From Opitutia bacterium ISCC 52 (GTDB lineage Bacteria > Verrucomicrobiota > Verrucomicrobiia > Opitutales > UBA2995): a stretch of 64,000 bases of DNA. Below the pieces are notes generated by a model. It did not search any database. It saw only the letters and a list, made by a program, of their open reading frames with translations, and had not been told where the DNA came from. A program made the position numbers and the translations under genes. The DNA lies in assembly GCA_014529675.2 (NCBI GenBank), contig CP076040.1, forward strand, positions 2,685,894 to 2,749,893, in the 5' to 3' direction. Below, in pieces: positions 54,295-62,724 of this stretch. How positions within the stretch are numbered: position 1 is the stretch's first letter; each line of letters opens with the position of its first letter.

Positions 54295-57207
54295 TTACTG
54301 CACCTCTGTCAGGAAAGCTACCACATCGGCCAGATCCTGTGAGGCTAAGCCCAGTGATGGCCCAGCCGGCATGATTGATTGATCCATAGTTTGCTGAGAG
54401 CTGATGCTGCTTCGGGCGACTGAATGAATCTGACCGGCAATATCTTTAACGATGACAGTATCTCCATCGCCGACAATGAAACCAGAAAGCGTTTGACCTT
54501 CCTTCGTTTGCAAAAGAACTGATTCATAGCCGAATGCGATCGCGGCAGAAGGATTGATAATCGAATCGAGAAGCGCCGCACGATCGAAACGTTGACCGAC
54601 CGTAGTCAGGTTGGGGCCAATGTCCCTACCCACCTCGCCATATAGGTGACAGGTGAAGCATACACCTCGTCCGAAAAAGAGTTCTTTGCCCTTGGCCGAA
54701 TCTCCGTCGAGGTTGGCGATATCACCAATCGGTGGCAAAGCTTGCCCAGGTCCATCTGCCTTTGGAAAGAAGCGCGAGGCCAAGGTACGGACGGATATAT
54801 CCGAATTGCCATGAATATGTTCTACCATGATCGGATAAAAGAATTTCGGGAGTTCGTTTCTACCCGCCAAGTGAAGAATGATTGGACCCCCATCGGGTGA
54901 GAGCGCCATCTCCTTTGCCAACTGAGCAAGTTCTTCCGTCAGCTCAGTCGCACCCTTGAGCTTATTCCTACCGGCATTCATACGTTTGGCTTCAGCGTCG
55001 GCGGCTAGAGCAGCAGGATCGACTGGTAGTTGTTTAGCCAGGGCGAACTCTTTCCATTCATTACTATCACGGGCTTTCACCCACCAGGCGGCATAACTCC
55101 GGAGATCCTTAGGACCTTCTGTCGCTACGAGTAGCATCGCCAGTCCTGCACTTTTGGCTCCTATAAATGCCAAGGCATCGATGGCTTGCTTCCTCTTAGC
55201 ATAGTCTAACTTTTCAGACAGGGTTCGCTGAGCCAAAGCTTCCACAGCCGATTCCGGGTGAAGCCTCCAGGTAAGCGCTGCAAATGCGTCCGACCAATTA
55301 AGAGGATCCTTGATTGCCTTCGCTTTTAGATGCTTCCAAATGGCTGATTCCTCTCCTGCAGACGCATAACCCAATGCTTCAAGATACCAACGGTCGTAAC
55401 CGTCGAAGCCTTCAGCCAATTGCAAAAGGATGGCTAAGGATTCACTCAATGGAAAATTACGTAAGGATAACGCCACTTCTCGTCGCACCGCGGCCGAAGA
55501 ATCACTGGCCAACTGCGCAGCTTGAACGAGTAAACTATTCGGATTTTGTTTCCGAATCGCGCGGTATGCAGCAATCCGCACATCCTGGTCCTCGTGACCA
55601 AGCAATTGCTCAACCTGATCCCAGGCCATTTTCCCAATTGAACTAGCGGCCTTGGAAGGCGAACCGATCTCAGCCAAGGCATATAGGGCCCGAGCCACAA
55701 AACGCGGATTCTCGTCCTTACTCAGCTCAAGCAATGCTTCAACTCCCCTTCGGGTGGGTTCGTCGGTCAATCGTTTGAAACCGGTGTAGCGGACGGAGTG
55801 TGCAGGATTCTTGAGCGCGGAAAGCTGTCCCATCGCCAAATCGAAATTTAACTGAGGAGGCTGAGGATTATCTCCCGTGCGAGTGATTCGATAAATAGTG
55901 CCGTGACCGTCGGGCTCCAACATCCGGTGACCTCCAATAAAGGGATCATAAAAGTCAGCCACGTATACCGCACCGTCGGAACCGACGAGCACATCGGAGG
56001 GCCTGAACCATTTACGCGTATCTTCCTGGTCCAAGGGCAACGGTGTAGCATTCGGATTGGAGGTAGAAAACAAGGTGGATCGACGTAACTCGAAGCCAGC
56101 GCCTTTTGATTTTGGGAAGTAACTCCAAATGCTATTCCGCCCCGCCTCGCAGGAAAGAAGCATGTTTACATACTCAGGCCCGAGAGCTCCGTTTTCGTAA
56201 TACTCGATTCCCGTTGGCGATCCTGGGCCATAAATATCTCCCGCAGGAATAATCCCAGGGTCTTCTTGTCGCCAATGAGCTACCGGTGTGGGTTGTCCAG
56301 GACGTTGGCCAGCTCTCCAGGTTCGTTTTCCATCCGCGGAGGAGAACCCAAGGCTTCCGTATTCCATGACCCAGGTAGTTCTGCAGGAGATGGTATCGTC
56401 GTTGTCATTTTGAAATACGTTGCCAAACGAATCGAGGCAGAGCTCATAAGGATTCCGAAAGTTTTGTCCGATCACCCGCATACCCGAACCATCGTCCGAC
56501 ATACGAATGGCCAGTCCCCCCACATAAACTTGTCCATCATCTGAAACGAGCCCGGGAACATTCGTCTGGTTCGATGGTGAACCACCTCTATAACTACTTC
56601 CCGATCGAAGCGTCCAACCCGACTTGTCAGTTACCATGTGAGGTCCGGCATTACCTGTAGTAAAATAGAGGTCACCATCGGCTCCTGCCTTCACGGTGTG
56701 CAAGGAGTGATCATGGTCAAACCCGCCAAACCCGGTAAGAAGAATCTCTTTCTTATCAACCGCGCTATCAAATTTCGCGTCGCGATCCACATCCGTATAT
56801 ACAATCACATTGGGTGAGCAGGTCACAAAGATCCGATTGTCCAAAACAGAAATCCCCATGGGCGCCACGAGGTCTTTGTCCTGAACAAACACATGCGATG
56901 AGTCGGCCAGCCCATCTCCATTGGTATCTTCCAGGACCATCAAGCGATCGCCGCCTTCATGCCAGAGATTCACCTCTGTCTCATTCCGAAAGGAACGGTA
57001 GTTAACGGCTTCAGTCACCCAAATCCGTCCTTTCGCATCCGCGTCCATGTTAGAAGGATTATAAACCATGGGTGCTTGGGCCCAAACGGTGGCTTCGAGT
57101 CCATCCGCAATATAAAAGCGATCAACCGGGGTTGGATCGTTCGCACTCAAGATCGAGGGAAGGGACAAAACGGAGAATAACAGGATAGCCAGTCGAGAAT
57201 AATTCAT
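54295..57207 (-). CDS. PVC-type membrane-bound dehydrogenase with C-terminal haem domain
   Basis: The start at 57207 gives a signal peptide (RLAILLFSVLSLPSILS) and 970 residues. An N-terminal beta-propeller follows, similar to sorbosone/glucose dehydrogenases (GRIWVTEAVNYRSF, DGDLYFTTGN, YVADFYDPFIGGHRML), at about 30-450. HEAT-like repeats occupy about 480-690. A C-terminal cytochrome c domain has CFTCH and the trailing GRDIGPNLTTVGQRFDRAALLDSIINPSAAI. It likely oxidises a periplasmic sugar or alcohol and passes electrons to the respiratory chain. Divergent from the PQQ propeller gene. A decayed relative's tail is at 6592-6786. Confidence 0.9.
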   Translation of the reverse strand: MNYSRLAILLFSVLSLPSILSANDPTPVDRFYIADGLEATVWAQAPMVYNPSNMDADAKGRIWVTEAVNYRSFRNETEVNLWHEGGDRLMVLEDTNGDGLADSSHVFVQDKDLVAPMGISVLDNRIFVTCSPNVIVYTDVDRDAKFDSAVDKKEILLTGFGGFDHDHSLHTVKAGADGDLYFTTGNAGPHMVTDKSGWTLRSGSSYRGGSPSNQTNVPGLVSDDGQVYVGGLAIRMSDDGSGMRVIGQNFRNPYELCLDSFGNVFQNDNDDTISCRTTWVMEYGSLGFSSADGKRTWRAGQRPGQPTPVAHWRQEDPGIIPAGDIYGPGSPTGIEYYENGALGPEYVNMLLSCEAGRNSIWSYFPKSKGAGFELRRSTLFSTSNPNATPLPLDQEDTRKWFRPSDVLVGSDGAVYVADFYDPFIGGHRMLEPDGHGTIYRITRTGDNPQPPQLNFDLAMGQLSALKNPAHSVRYTGFKRLTDEPTRRGVEALLELSKDENPRFVARALYALAEIGSPSKAASSIGKMAWDQVEQLLGHEDQDVRIAAYRAIRKQNPNSLLVQAAQLASDSSAAVRREVALSLRNFPLSESLAILLQLAEGFDGYDRWYLEALGYASAGEESAIWKHLKAKAIKDPLNWSDAFAALTWRLHPESAVEALAQRTLSEKLDYAKRKQAIDALAFIGAKSAGLAMLLVATEGPKDLRSYAAWWVKARDSNEWKEFALAKQLPVDPAALAADAEAKRMNAGRNKLKGATELTEELAQLAKEMALSPDGGPIILHLAGRNELPKFFYPIMVEHIHGNSDISVRTLASRFFPKADGPGQALPPIGDIANLDGDSAKGKELFFGRGVCFTCHLYGEVGRDIGPNLTTVGQRFDRAALLDSIINPSAAIAFGYESVLLQTKEGQTLSGFIVGDGDTVIVKDIAGQIHSVARSSISSQQTMDQSIMPAGPSLGLASQDLADVVAFLTEVQ

Positions 57208-57361
57208 TGGGCAGCAAATTAGGGCCAGGGAATTGTGGATAGAAAACAAAGCAATGTGAGGAGACTCTATGAGGCAATGCCGTTTTTAGGGATACCCTAC
57301 TCGATTTCTACGACCGCGATGATCTTGCATTGATGCGACTCACAGTTTGATGTGAATCAAC

Positions 57362-58858
57362 ATGCAACTCACCTCTAAGACACTTTCGTTCCTCCTACTG
57401 TGTCTGGCCATTGGGAGCCAAGGTCTGCTTGCAAGCGCTTCGAACTGGCCTCAATTCCTGGGTCCGGAAGGTTTGGGCAACGCAGGCGATCAATCAATCC
57501 CCCTTGAGTTTAACGCAGACAAAAACCTTCTCTGGAAGGTGAAGGTCCCAAAGGGGAATGCATCTCCCATCATCTGGGGTGACCAAATCTTCCTGACCGC
57601 ATTTGAAGGGGAAAGCCGTATCATGATGGCCATTGATCGAAGAACCGGTTCAGTCCTCTGGAAAAAGACTGTTCAGGCCCAGGAGAAGGAAAGCTTCACA
57701 CACCGTCTCTCCGGCCCTGCGGAGTCGACACCTTGCACGGATGGGAAGCATGTGTATTTTTATTTTGGAAATTATGGCCTGGTGGCTTTGAACTTCGACG
57801 GGTCCTTGGCCTGGGAAAAGATCCTACCCAAACCACGAACCGGCATGGGCACAGGAACATCCCCCATTCTACACAAAGGACTTCTTATTCTAAACCGCGA
57901 CAGCACCAATGATCCGTGTATTCTAGCTCTGGATACCGAGAATGGCGAAGAAATTTGGAAGCATCCAAGAATAGGATATAATTCCAGCCATGCCTCCCCA
58001 TTCATTTGGAAAAACAAGCTGCGCACCGAGTTGGTAGTAGCAGGTACACGTTCTTTGGTCTCGCTGGAGCCAACAACTGGAAAGCTCATTTGGAAAGTCG
58101 AAGACACCAATGGATTCCCATGCACCTCACCGGTTGGAACACCCGACCGCTTATTCTTCGCATCCTGGTCGGCGGCCAATGCCAATAGTCGGGAAAAGCT
58201 GGAGGCGCATTTCGACGATGAATTGGAAATCACCGACGAAGAGATGAATGACCCTGAGTTGTTCTTCAATCGATTTGATAAGAATGGCGATGGAGCCCTT
58301 GTCCGCGATGAATTGCCCAAGAGCCGAGCCAAAGATGTATTCAAATGGTTGGACCAAGATGACAACGAGATCTGGGAGCAGGATGAATTTGAGATACTCA
58401 CCCGCCCCGCCGGTCGAGGCCGCAATATCATGGTGGCGGTCAATCCCGGCGGATCAGGCATCCTCAATGGAACAGATTACATCAGCTGGGAATCAAGCAA
58501 GCACCTGCCATACGTTGCCAGCCCATTAGTTAGCGAAAACCGAGTCTACCTCGTTAAGTCGATGGGATTGATCAGCTGCTTAAACACAGAAACAGGAACT
58601 TCTTTTTACTCAGGCCTGCGAACGGGTGAAAAATGTGAGTATTTTTCATCTCCCATCCTTGCTGATGGCAAACTAGTGATCTGCTCCAACTACGGCACCG
58701 TATTTATAATAAAGGACAGTGAAGCATTTGAAATCCTTGCCACGAACTCTCTAGAGGAAGAAATCATTTCCACTCCAGCAGTATCAGACAATACGCTCTA
58801 CATTCGATCTCTCCATTCACTCTGGGCTTTTAAGGAGCATAGAACAGGAGCGGATTAA
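57362..58858 (+). CDS. Secreted PQQ-like beta-propeller protein with EF-hands
   Basis: The 498-residue protein has a signal peptide (to about residue 26) and repeated propeller strands: VLWKKTVQAQ, LAWEKILPKP, EEIWKHPRIG and KLIWKVEDTNG. Two EF-hand calcium loops are inserted around residues 300-345 (DKNGDGALVRDE and DQDDNEIWEQDE), an arrangement frequent in PVC outer-membrane-associated proteins. True PQQ enzymes need more active-site residues than I can confirm, so this may be a scaffold or binding protein. Divergent from the dehydrogenase with a 154-base gap. Confidence 0.8.
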   Translation: MQLTSKTLSFLLLCLAIGSQGLLASASNWPQFLGPEGLGNAGDQSIPLEFNADKNLLWKVKVPKGNASPIIWGDQIFLTAFEGESRIMMAIDRRTGSVLWKKTVQAQEKESFTHRLSGPAESTPCTDGKHVYFYFGNYGLVALNFDGSLAWEKILPKPRTGMGTGTSPILHKGLLILNRDSTNDPCILALDTENGEEIWKHPRIGYNSSHASPFIWKNKLRTELVVAGTRSLVSLEPTTGKLIWKVEDTNGFPCTSPVGTPDRLFFASWSAANANSREKLEAHFDDELEITDEEMNDPELFFNRFDKNGDGALVRDELPKSRAKDVFKWLDQDDNEIWEQDEFEILTRPAGRGRNIMVAVNPGGSGILNGTDYISWESSKHLPYVASPLVSENRVYLVKSMGLISCLNTETGTSFYSGLRTGEKCEYFSSPILADGKLVICSNYGTVFIIKDSEAFEILATNSLEEEIISTPAVSDNTLYIRSLHSLWAFKEHRTGAD

Positions 58859-58910
58859 CATGGGTAGGAAGTTCAACTTGTATTGAGCTCACCTAATGAC
58901 GCTTGGTCTC

Positions 58911-60068
58911 TTATTTACTCAGATTCTTTCTTGAGCAAAACTGGTTAAGCACAGATTCATCGATCTCCAATCCGAGACCGGGTCCTGCAGGCAGCTCCAC
59001 AAATCCATCCTTTTGTTCGAAAGTCACGGACGCCAAATCGTTGCGAATCGGATTTGGCGTTTGATCGAACTCCATAACAGGCTCCTGTTCGTAGGGCCTC
59101 GGTGTTCGTGCATAAGGACAAGGTGGAAACGTTGAGGTCAGGCTAATACTGGCTGAAATCATGATCGCCGATCCCCACACATGCGGATTCACCTGAATCC
59201 CCATGGCATTGGCTGTAGTAGCCACATTGCGAAATTCAGATATACCACCCACAAACCGAACATCGGGCTGGGCGATATCCAGAGCTCTTTGTGACAGGAA
59301 ATCTCGGGCATCAAAACGATTGTACCAAACTTCACCGCCAGCTACGGTGATAGGCTGACCGGCTTTTACCTCAAGATAGCCATCCACATCGTTGGCCATT
59401 ACTGGTTCTTCAAACCAATGGATATCCAAATCAGCTAATTGATTTCCGGCATCAATGGCAGTTGAAACATTGTAGGCTTTGTTGGCATCGACCATCAAGT
59501 ATTGTTCGGGACCGATCGCTTCCCGAATGGCAGCCACTCGCTCTAGGTCTTCCTTCACACTGAGACCCCCCACTTTGGTTTTCATCCCAGCGTACCCAGC
59601 ATCTACATACGATTGCGCCTCGGCTTTCAATTTTTCGTAGTCAGGATCATCCTGATAGTAAAGCCCTGTTGCATACACCGGCACTTTTTCACGAACCGGC
59701 CCTCCTAAAAGCTCAGAAACACTCTTACCGGAAACTTTCCCAGCAATATCCCAAAGTGCTATGTCGACAGCGCTAAGCGCACCACCCCCGAAGCCACCGG
59801 CTAGATTGTCATTATGCAGGCTATGAAATAAACGATGCCAGTGTGCATTAATGGATCCTGGATCCTTACCTAAAAGCAAGGGAGCGAAGATATCGTGAAT
59901 AACTGATTGAGAAGGCAATCCTCCACCTTCCCCCCATCCTACAATTCCCTCATCTGTCGAAATTTTGCAGATAAGCGCAGTTCGTTTCTCAGCCCACCCT
60001 TGTGACCATCCAAACGGTTCATCAATGGGACTCTCCAGGTAGAAAGTTTCTATACAATCAATTTTCAC
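58911..60068 (-). CDS. Mandelate racemase/muconate lactonizing enzyme family protein
   Basis: The 385-residue enolase-superfamily enzyme has the catalytic KxK in GYAGMKTKVGG. Metal ligands follow in the Asp of VDANKAY, Glu of WFEEPV and Glu of VAGGEVWYN. The His of VNPHVWGSAI is the second base. This arrangement (KxK plus His) fits mandelate-racemase-type sugar-acid dehydratases or epimerases. Substrate unknown; sugar acids are plausible given the neighbouring sulfatases. It lies apart from other minus-strand genes. Confidence 0.88.
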   Translation of the reverse strand: MKIDCIETFYLESPIDEPFGWSQGWAEKRTALICKISTDEGIVGWGEGGGLPSQSVIHDIFAPLLLGKDPGSINAHWHRLFHSLHNDNLAGGFGGGALSAVDIALWDIAGKVSGKSVSELLGGPVREKVPVYATGLYYQDDPDYEKLKAEAQSYVDAGYAGMKTKVGGLSVKEDLERVAAIREAIGPEQYLMVDANKAYNVSTAIDAGNQLADLDIHWFEEPVMANDVDGYLEVKAGQPITVAGGEVWYNRFDARDFLSQRALDIAQPDVRFVGGISEFRNVATTANAMGIQVNPHVWGSAIMISASISLTSTFPPCPYARTPRPYEQEPVMEFDQTPNPIRNDLASVTFEQKDGFVELPAGPGLGLEIDESVLNQFCSRKNLSK

Positions 60069-60156
60069 GAAGCTACATACTTCTATAAAGAGAGAATGCT
60101 TTCAATGGGAATGTTTCCCTGAATTTACAGGCCAAACACCTAGACCGTTGACTTCG

Positions 60157-60654
60157 ATGTCAATGATCTCAAACATAAAAATTCTCATGAACCTCCGTAA
60201 AGCGCTCGAAAACGAAACCGTATCCCACGTTGGGTTTCCTGCGCCCGTCACCATCCAACAAGATCAGCCAGTTCGAAGGGCAGTCGAGCGCATGAAAAGG
60301 CGTCGCGTAGGCTGTATTCTAATACTGAGCGGAGAAAGCCTGGTGGGTATTTTTACCGAACGGGATCTGATTACCCGGGTACTAGGACAACGTGGAACAA
60401 TGGACCTGGCAGTTTCGGAATTGATGACACCGAAGCCTGAGGTCGCACGGACCGATGAGCCCATCAAAGTGGTGCTTTCTCGATTCATGCAAAAAGGCAT
60501 GCGCCACCTTCCTGTGCTCGATTCGGCCGACCGTCCTGTGGGTACCTTATCCGTTAGGCGTGCCGTACATTTCCTTTCCGATCACACATCAGATACCCTG
60601 TATAATCTTCCTCCTACTCACAACCAAGTGCCAACCGCCCGCGGAGGCGGCTGA
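60157..60654 (+). CDS. CBS domain pair protein
   Basis: The ATG at 60157 is used (165 residues); ATG codons at 60163 and 60187 are also possible and no ribosome binding site decides. Two CBS domains: VTIQQDQPVRRAVERMKRRR...GIFTERDLITRVLG and PEVARTDEPIKVVLSRFMQK...MRHLPVLDSADRPVGTLSV. Such pairs bind adenine nucleotides and sense energy state. The next gene is a second CBS protein 11 bases downstream. Confidence 0.85.
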   Translation: MSMISNIKILMNLRKALENETVSHVGFPAPVTIQQDQPVRRAVERMKRRRVGCILILSGESLVGIFTERDLITRVLGQRGTMDLAVSELMTPKPEVARTDEPIKVVLSRFMQKGMRHLPVLDSADRPVGTLSVRRAVHFLSDHTSDTLYNLPPTHNQVPTARGGG

Positions 60655-60665
60655 TTCACACTCCA

Positions 60666-61190
60666 ATGCTTTGTCCCTACTGTGGTTTCGAAAACATCGT
60701 TGGTGCTGACACCTGCGAAGGCTGCAGCCAAGATCTGACCAGCCTGGAAAACCACGGTCCACAGTCAGATATGGAGCAAAGTATCCTGGTCACTTCACTG
60801 GCCCATCTGGGACCGAAGATTCCAGTCATCGTCTCCCCAACTATCAGTGTTGAAAATGTAATTTCGATCCTTCAGGAAAACCACATCGGTTGCGTATTGG
60901 TAGGCAGCTCCGACCGGATAGTAGGTATTTTCAGTGAGCGAGATGCACTCAATAAAGTGGCAAGACGCTTCAAAGAAGTAGCTCCACAACCTATCTCGCG
61001 CTTCATGACATCCGATCCTGAAACGCTCGATGCGAACACTCCCATTGCATTTGCCATCAACGAAATGTCCGTCGGGCACTTTCGTCATTTGCCAGTTACC
61101 TACAAAGGAAAACTTGAGGGTGTCATCTCCATCAGAGACATGCTGCAATTCCTAAGCTCGAAATTCCCTGATCTCATTCACGCCTCTTAA
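60666..61190 (+). CDS. Zinc-ribbon CBS domain pair protein
   Basis: The 174-residue protein begins with a zinc ribbon, CPYC...CEGC (Cys3, 6, 17, 20). A CBS pair follows: VSPTISVENVISILQENHIGCVLV, GIFSERDALNKVARRF, then TLDANTPIAFAINEMSVGHFRHLPV and GVISIRDMLQFL. The zinc ribbon may bind nucleic acid or a partner. It is adjacent to and probably cotranscribed with the CBS gene upstream; the sulfatase follows 31 bases later. Confidence 0.85.
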   Translation: MLCPYCGFENIVGADTCEGCSQDLTSLENHGPQSDMEQSILVTSLAHLGPKIPVIVSPTISVENVISILQENHIGCVLVGSSDRIVGIFSERDALNKVARRFKEVAPQPISRFMTSDPETLDANTPIAFAINEMSVGHFRHLPVTYKGKLEGVISIRDMLQFLSSKFPDLIHAS

Positions 61191-61221
61191 CCCTCTCCTA
61201 CAAAAATTCCATTTTCTAGAG

Positions 61222-62724
61222 ATGAAGATTTACCCATCCAATTTACACTATATCCAGCATTTCATACTGTATTTTGCTGCATTCTACTTATTTGCAGCTA
61301 GCGGTATTGATGCCGCCGATACGAGCCAACCGAACATTATCGTCATCATGACCGATGACATGGGATACGCAGGACCGAGCATCGACCCCTACAGCAATCC
61401 GCATTACGAAACACCAGGCATGGACCAACTAGCACGGGAAGGTCTGTTGTTTACCGACTTCCACAGTTCGAGTCCCGTCTGCTCCCCTACCCGCACAGGC
61501 CTACTGACAGGGCGTTACCAACGACGGGCTGGTATTGAGGCCGTCATTCACCCCTACTCGGGTCATCCAGAACATCGGAAGGGATTGAAAAAAACAGAAA
61601 AAACCTTTGCGGAGCTGTTCGGAGCAGCCGGCTACAAAACAGGTATCGTGGGTAAGTGGCATATGGGATATCCGGAAAAGAATCCTGAATATCACCCAGA
61701 CAACCACGGCTTCGATTACTTTCGCGGTTACCACAGTGGAAATATTGATTACATCAATCATTGGGGAGACCACTACGAGCATGACTGGTGGCATGGTCGC
61801 ACCGAGACCGTAGAAGAAGGATACACGACTCATTTGATCAATAAGTACGCCTTGGAATTCATCGAAGATAACAAAGACCAGCCTTTCTGCCTCTATATCG
61901 CCCATGAGTCTCCCCATGCACCGATTCAGGGACCCAATGACCCCATTCAGCGTGGCCCCGGACTGGAAGAACGGGAAACACCCATGGAAGAAGCCATGAA
62001 ACAGATGATGCTGGAAATGGATATAGGTGTAACGCAGGTTCGCGAAAAGGTGGTGGAGCTGGGTTTGGAGAAGAACACATTGATTCTGTTCTTTTCTGAC
62101 AATGGGGATGCGCCCAACACAGCGAGCGGCAGTCCGCTTCTTCGTGCTCACAAAGGGTCGGTTTACGAAGGAGGCCACAGAGTTCCGGCTATCGCCTGGT
62201 GGCCCGGACGAATTGAAGCCGGCACACGCACAGACGCACAGGCTATCACCATTGATGTCATGCCGACGATACTGTCCATCGCCGGCATCGATACAGACAG
62301 TGATCGCCCCATGGACGGAATCGATATTTCACCTGTTCTATTTGAACATGGGCCGCTACCGGACCGACCACTCTTCTGGTCCTACCTATCCAACGGTGGT
62401 GCCCGTTCCGAGGCTATGCGCCATGGATCCTGGAAACTAGTTCTTCAACATCCCGGAGCGCCCGAAGGCACCTACCTCAATCAAGTAGCAGAACTCTACA
62501 ACTTGGAGAAAGATCTTGGTGAAACGACGAATCTACTAAGCAGACAACCTAAACAAGCTGCTCGTATGCTTCAGCAACTATACGCTTGGTTGAAGGAAAC
62601 AGAGGCAACTCAAACACCCCAAGAGGGTGACTGGGTTGAATCCGGCCTAACAGGTGCGGAAGCAAATGCGGCATTCAAGAAATTCCGCGATGAGACTCAA
62701 GCATCCTACTCTACAAAGCCCTGA
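61222..62724 (+). CDS. Secreted sulfatase (type I formylglycine-dependent)
   Basis: The 500-residue protein has a signal peptide (to about residue 32). The N-terminal metal-binding Asp pair is in IIVIMTDDMGYA, and the formylglycine site is CSPTR with Cys87 (SPVCSPTRTGLLTGRYQ). VGKWHMG, then FFSDNGDAPNTASG and KGSVYEGGHRVPAIAWW complete the fold. Cys-type maturation by an FGE or anaerobic enzyme encoded elsewhere is required. It removes sulfate esters, probably from algal polysaccharides. Its stop overlaps the convergent sulfatase by 14 bases. Confidence 0.93.
   Translation: MKIYPSNLHYIQHFILYFAAFYLFAASGIDAADTSQPNIIVIMTDDMGYAGPSIDPYSNPHYETPGMDQLAREGLLFTDFHSSSPVCSPTRTGLLTGRYQRRAGIEAVIHPYSGHPEHRKGLKKTEKTFAELFGAAGYKTGIVGKWHMGYPEKNPEYHPDNHGFDYFRGYHSGNIDYINHWGDHYEHDWWHGRTETVEEGYTTHLINKYALEFIEDNKDQPFCLYIAHESPHAPIQGPNDPIQRGPGLEERETPMEEAMKQMMLEMDIGVTQVREKVVELGLEKNTLILFFSDNGDAPNTASGSPLLRAHKGSVYEGGHRVPAIAWWPGRIEAGTRTDAQAITIDVMPTILSIAGIDTDSDRPMDGIDISPVLFEHGPLPDRPLFWSYLSNGGARSEAMRHGSWKLVLQHPGAPEGTYLNQVAELYNLEKDLGETTNLLSRQPKQAARMLQQLYAWLKETEATQTPQEGDWVESGLTGAEANAAFKKFRDETQASYSTKP

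Noticed and set aside
24570-62724. TGA reassigned to Trp throughout the genome
   Set aside because: TGA terminates intact genes here (oppB, the anchored protein at 11556, the CBS gene at 60654, the sulfatase at 62724).
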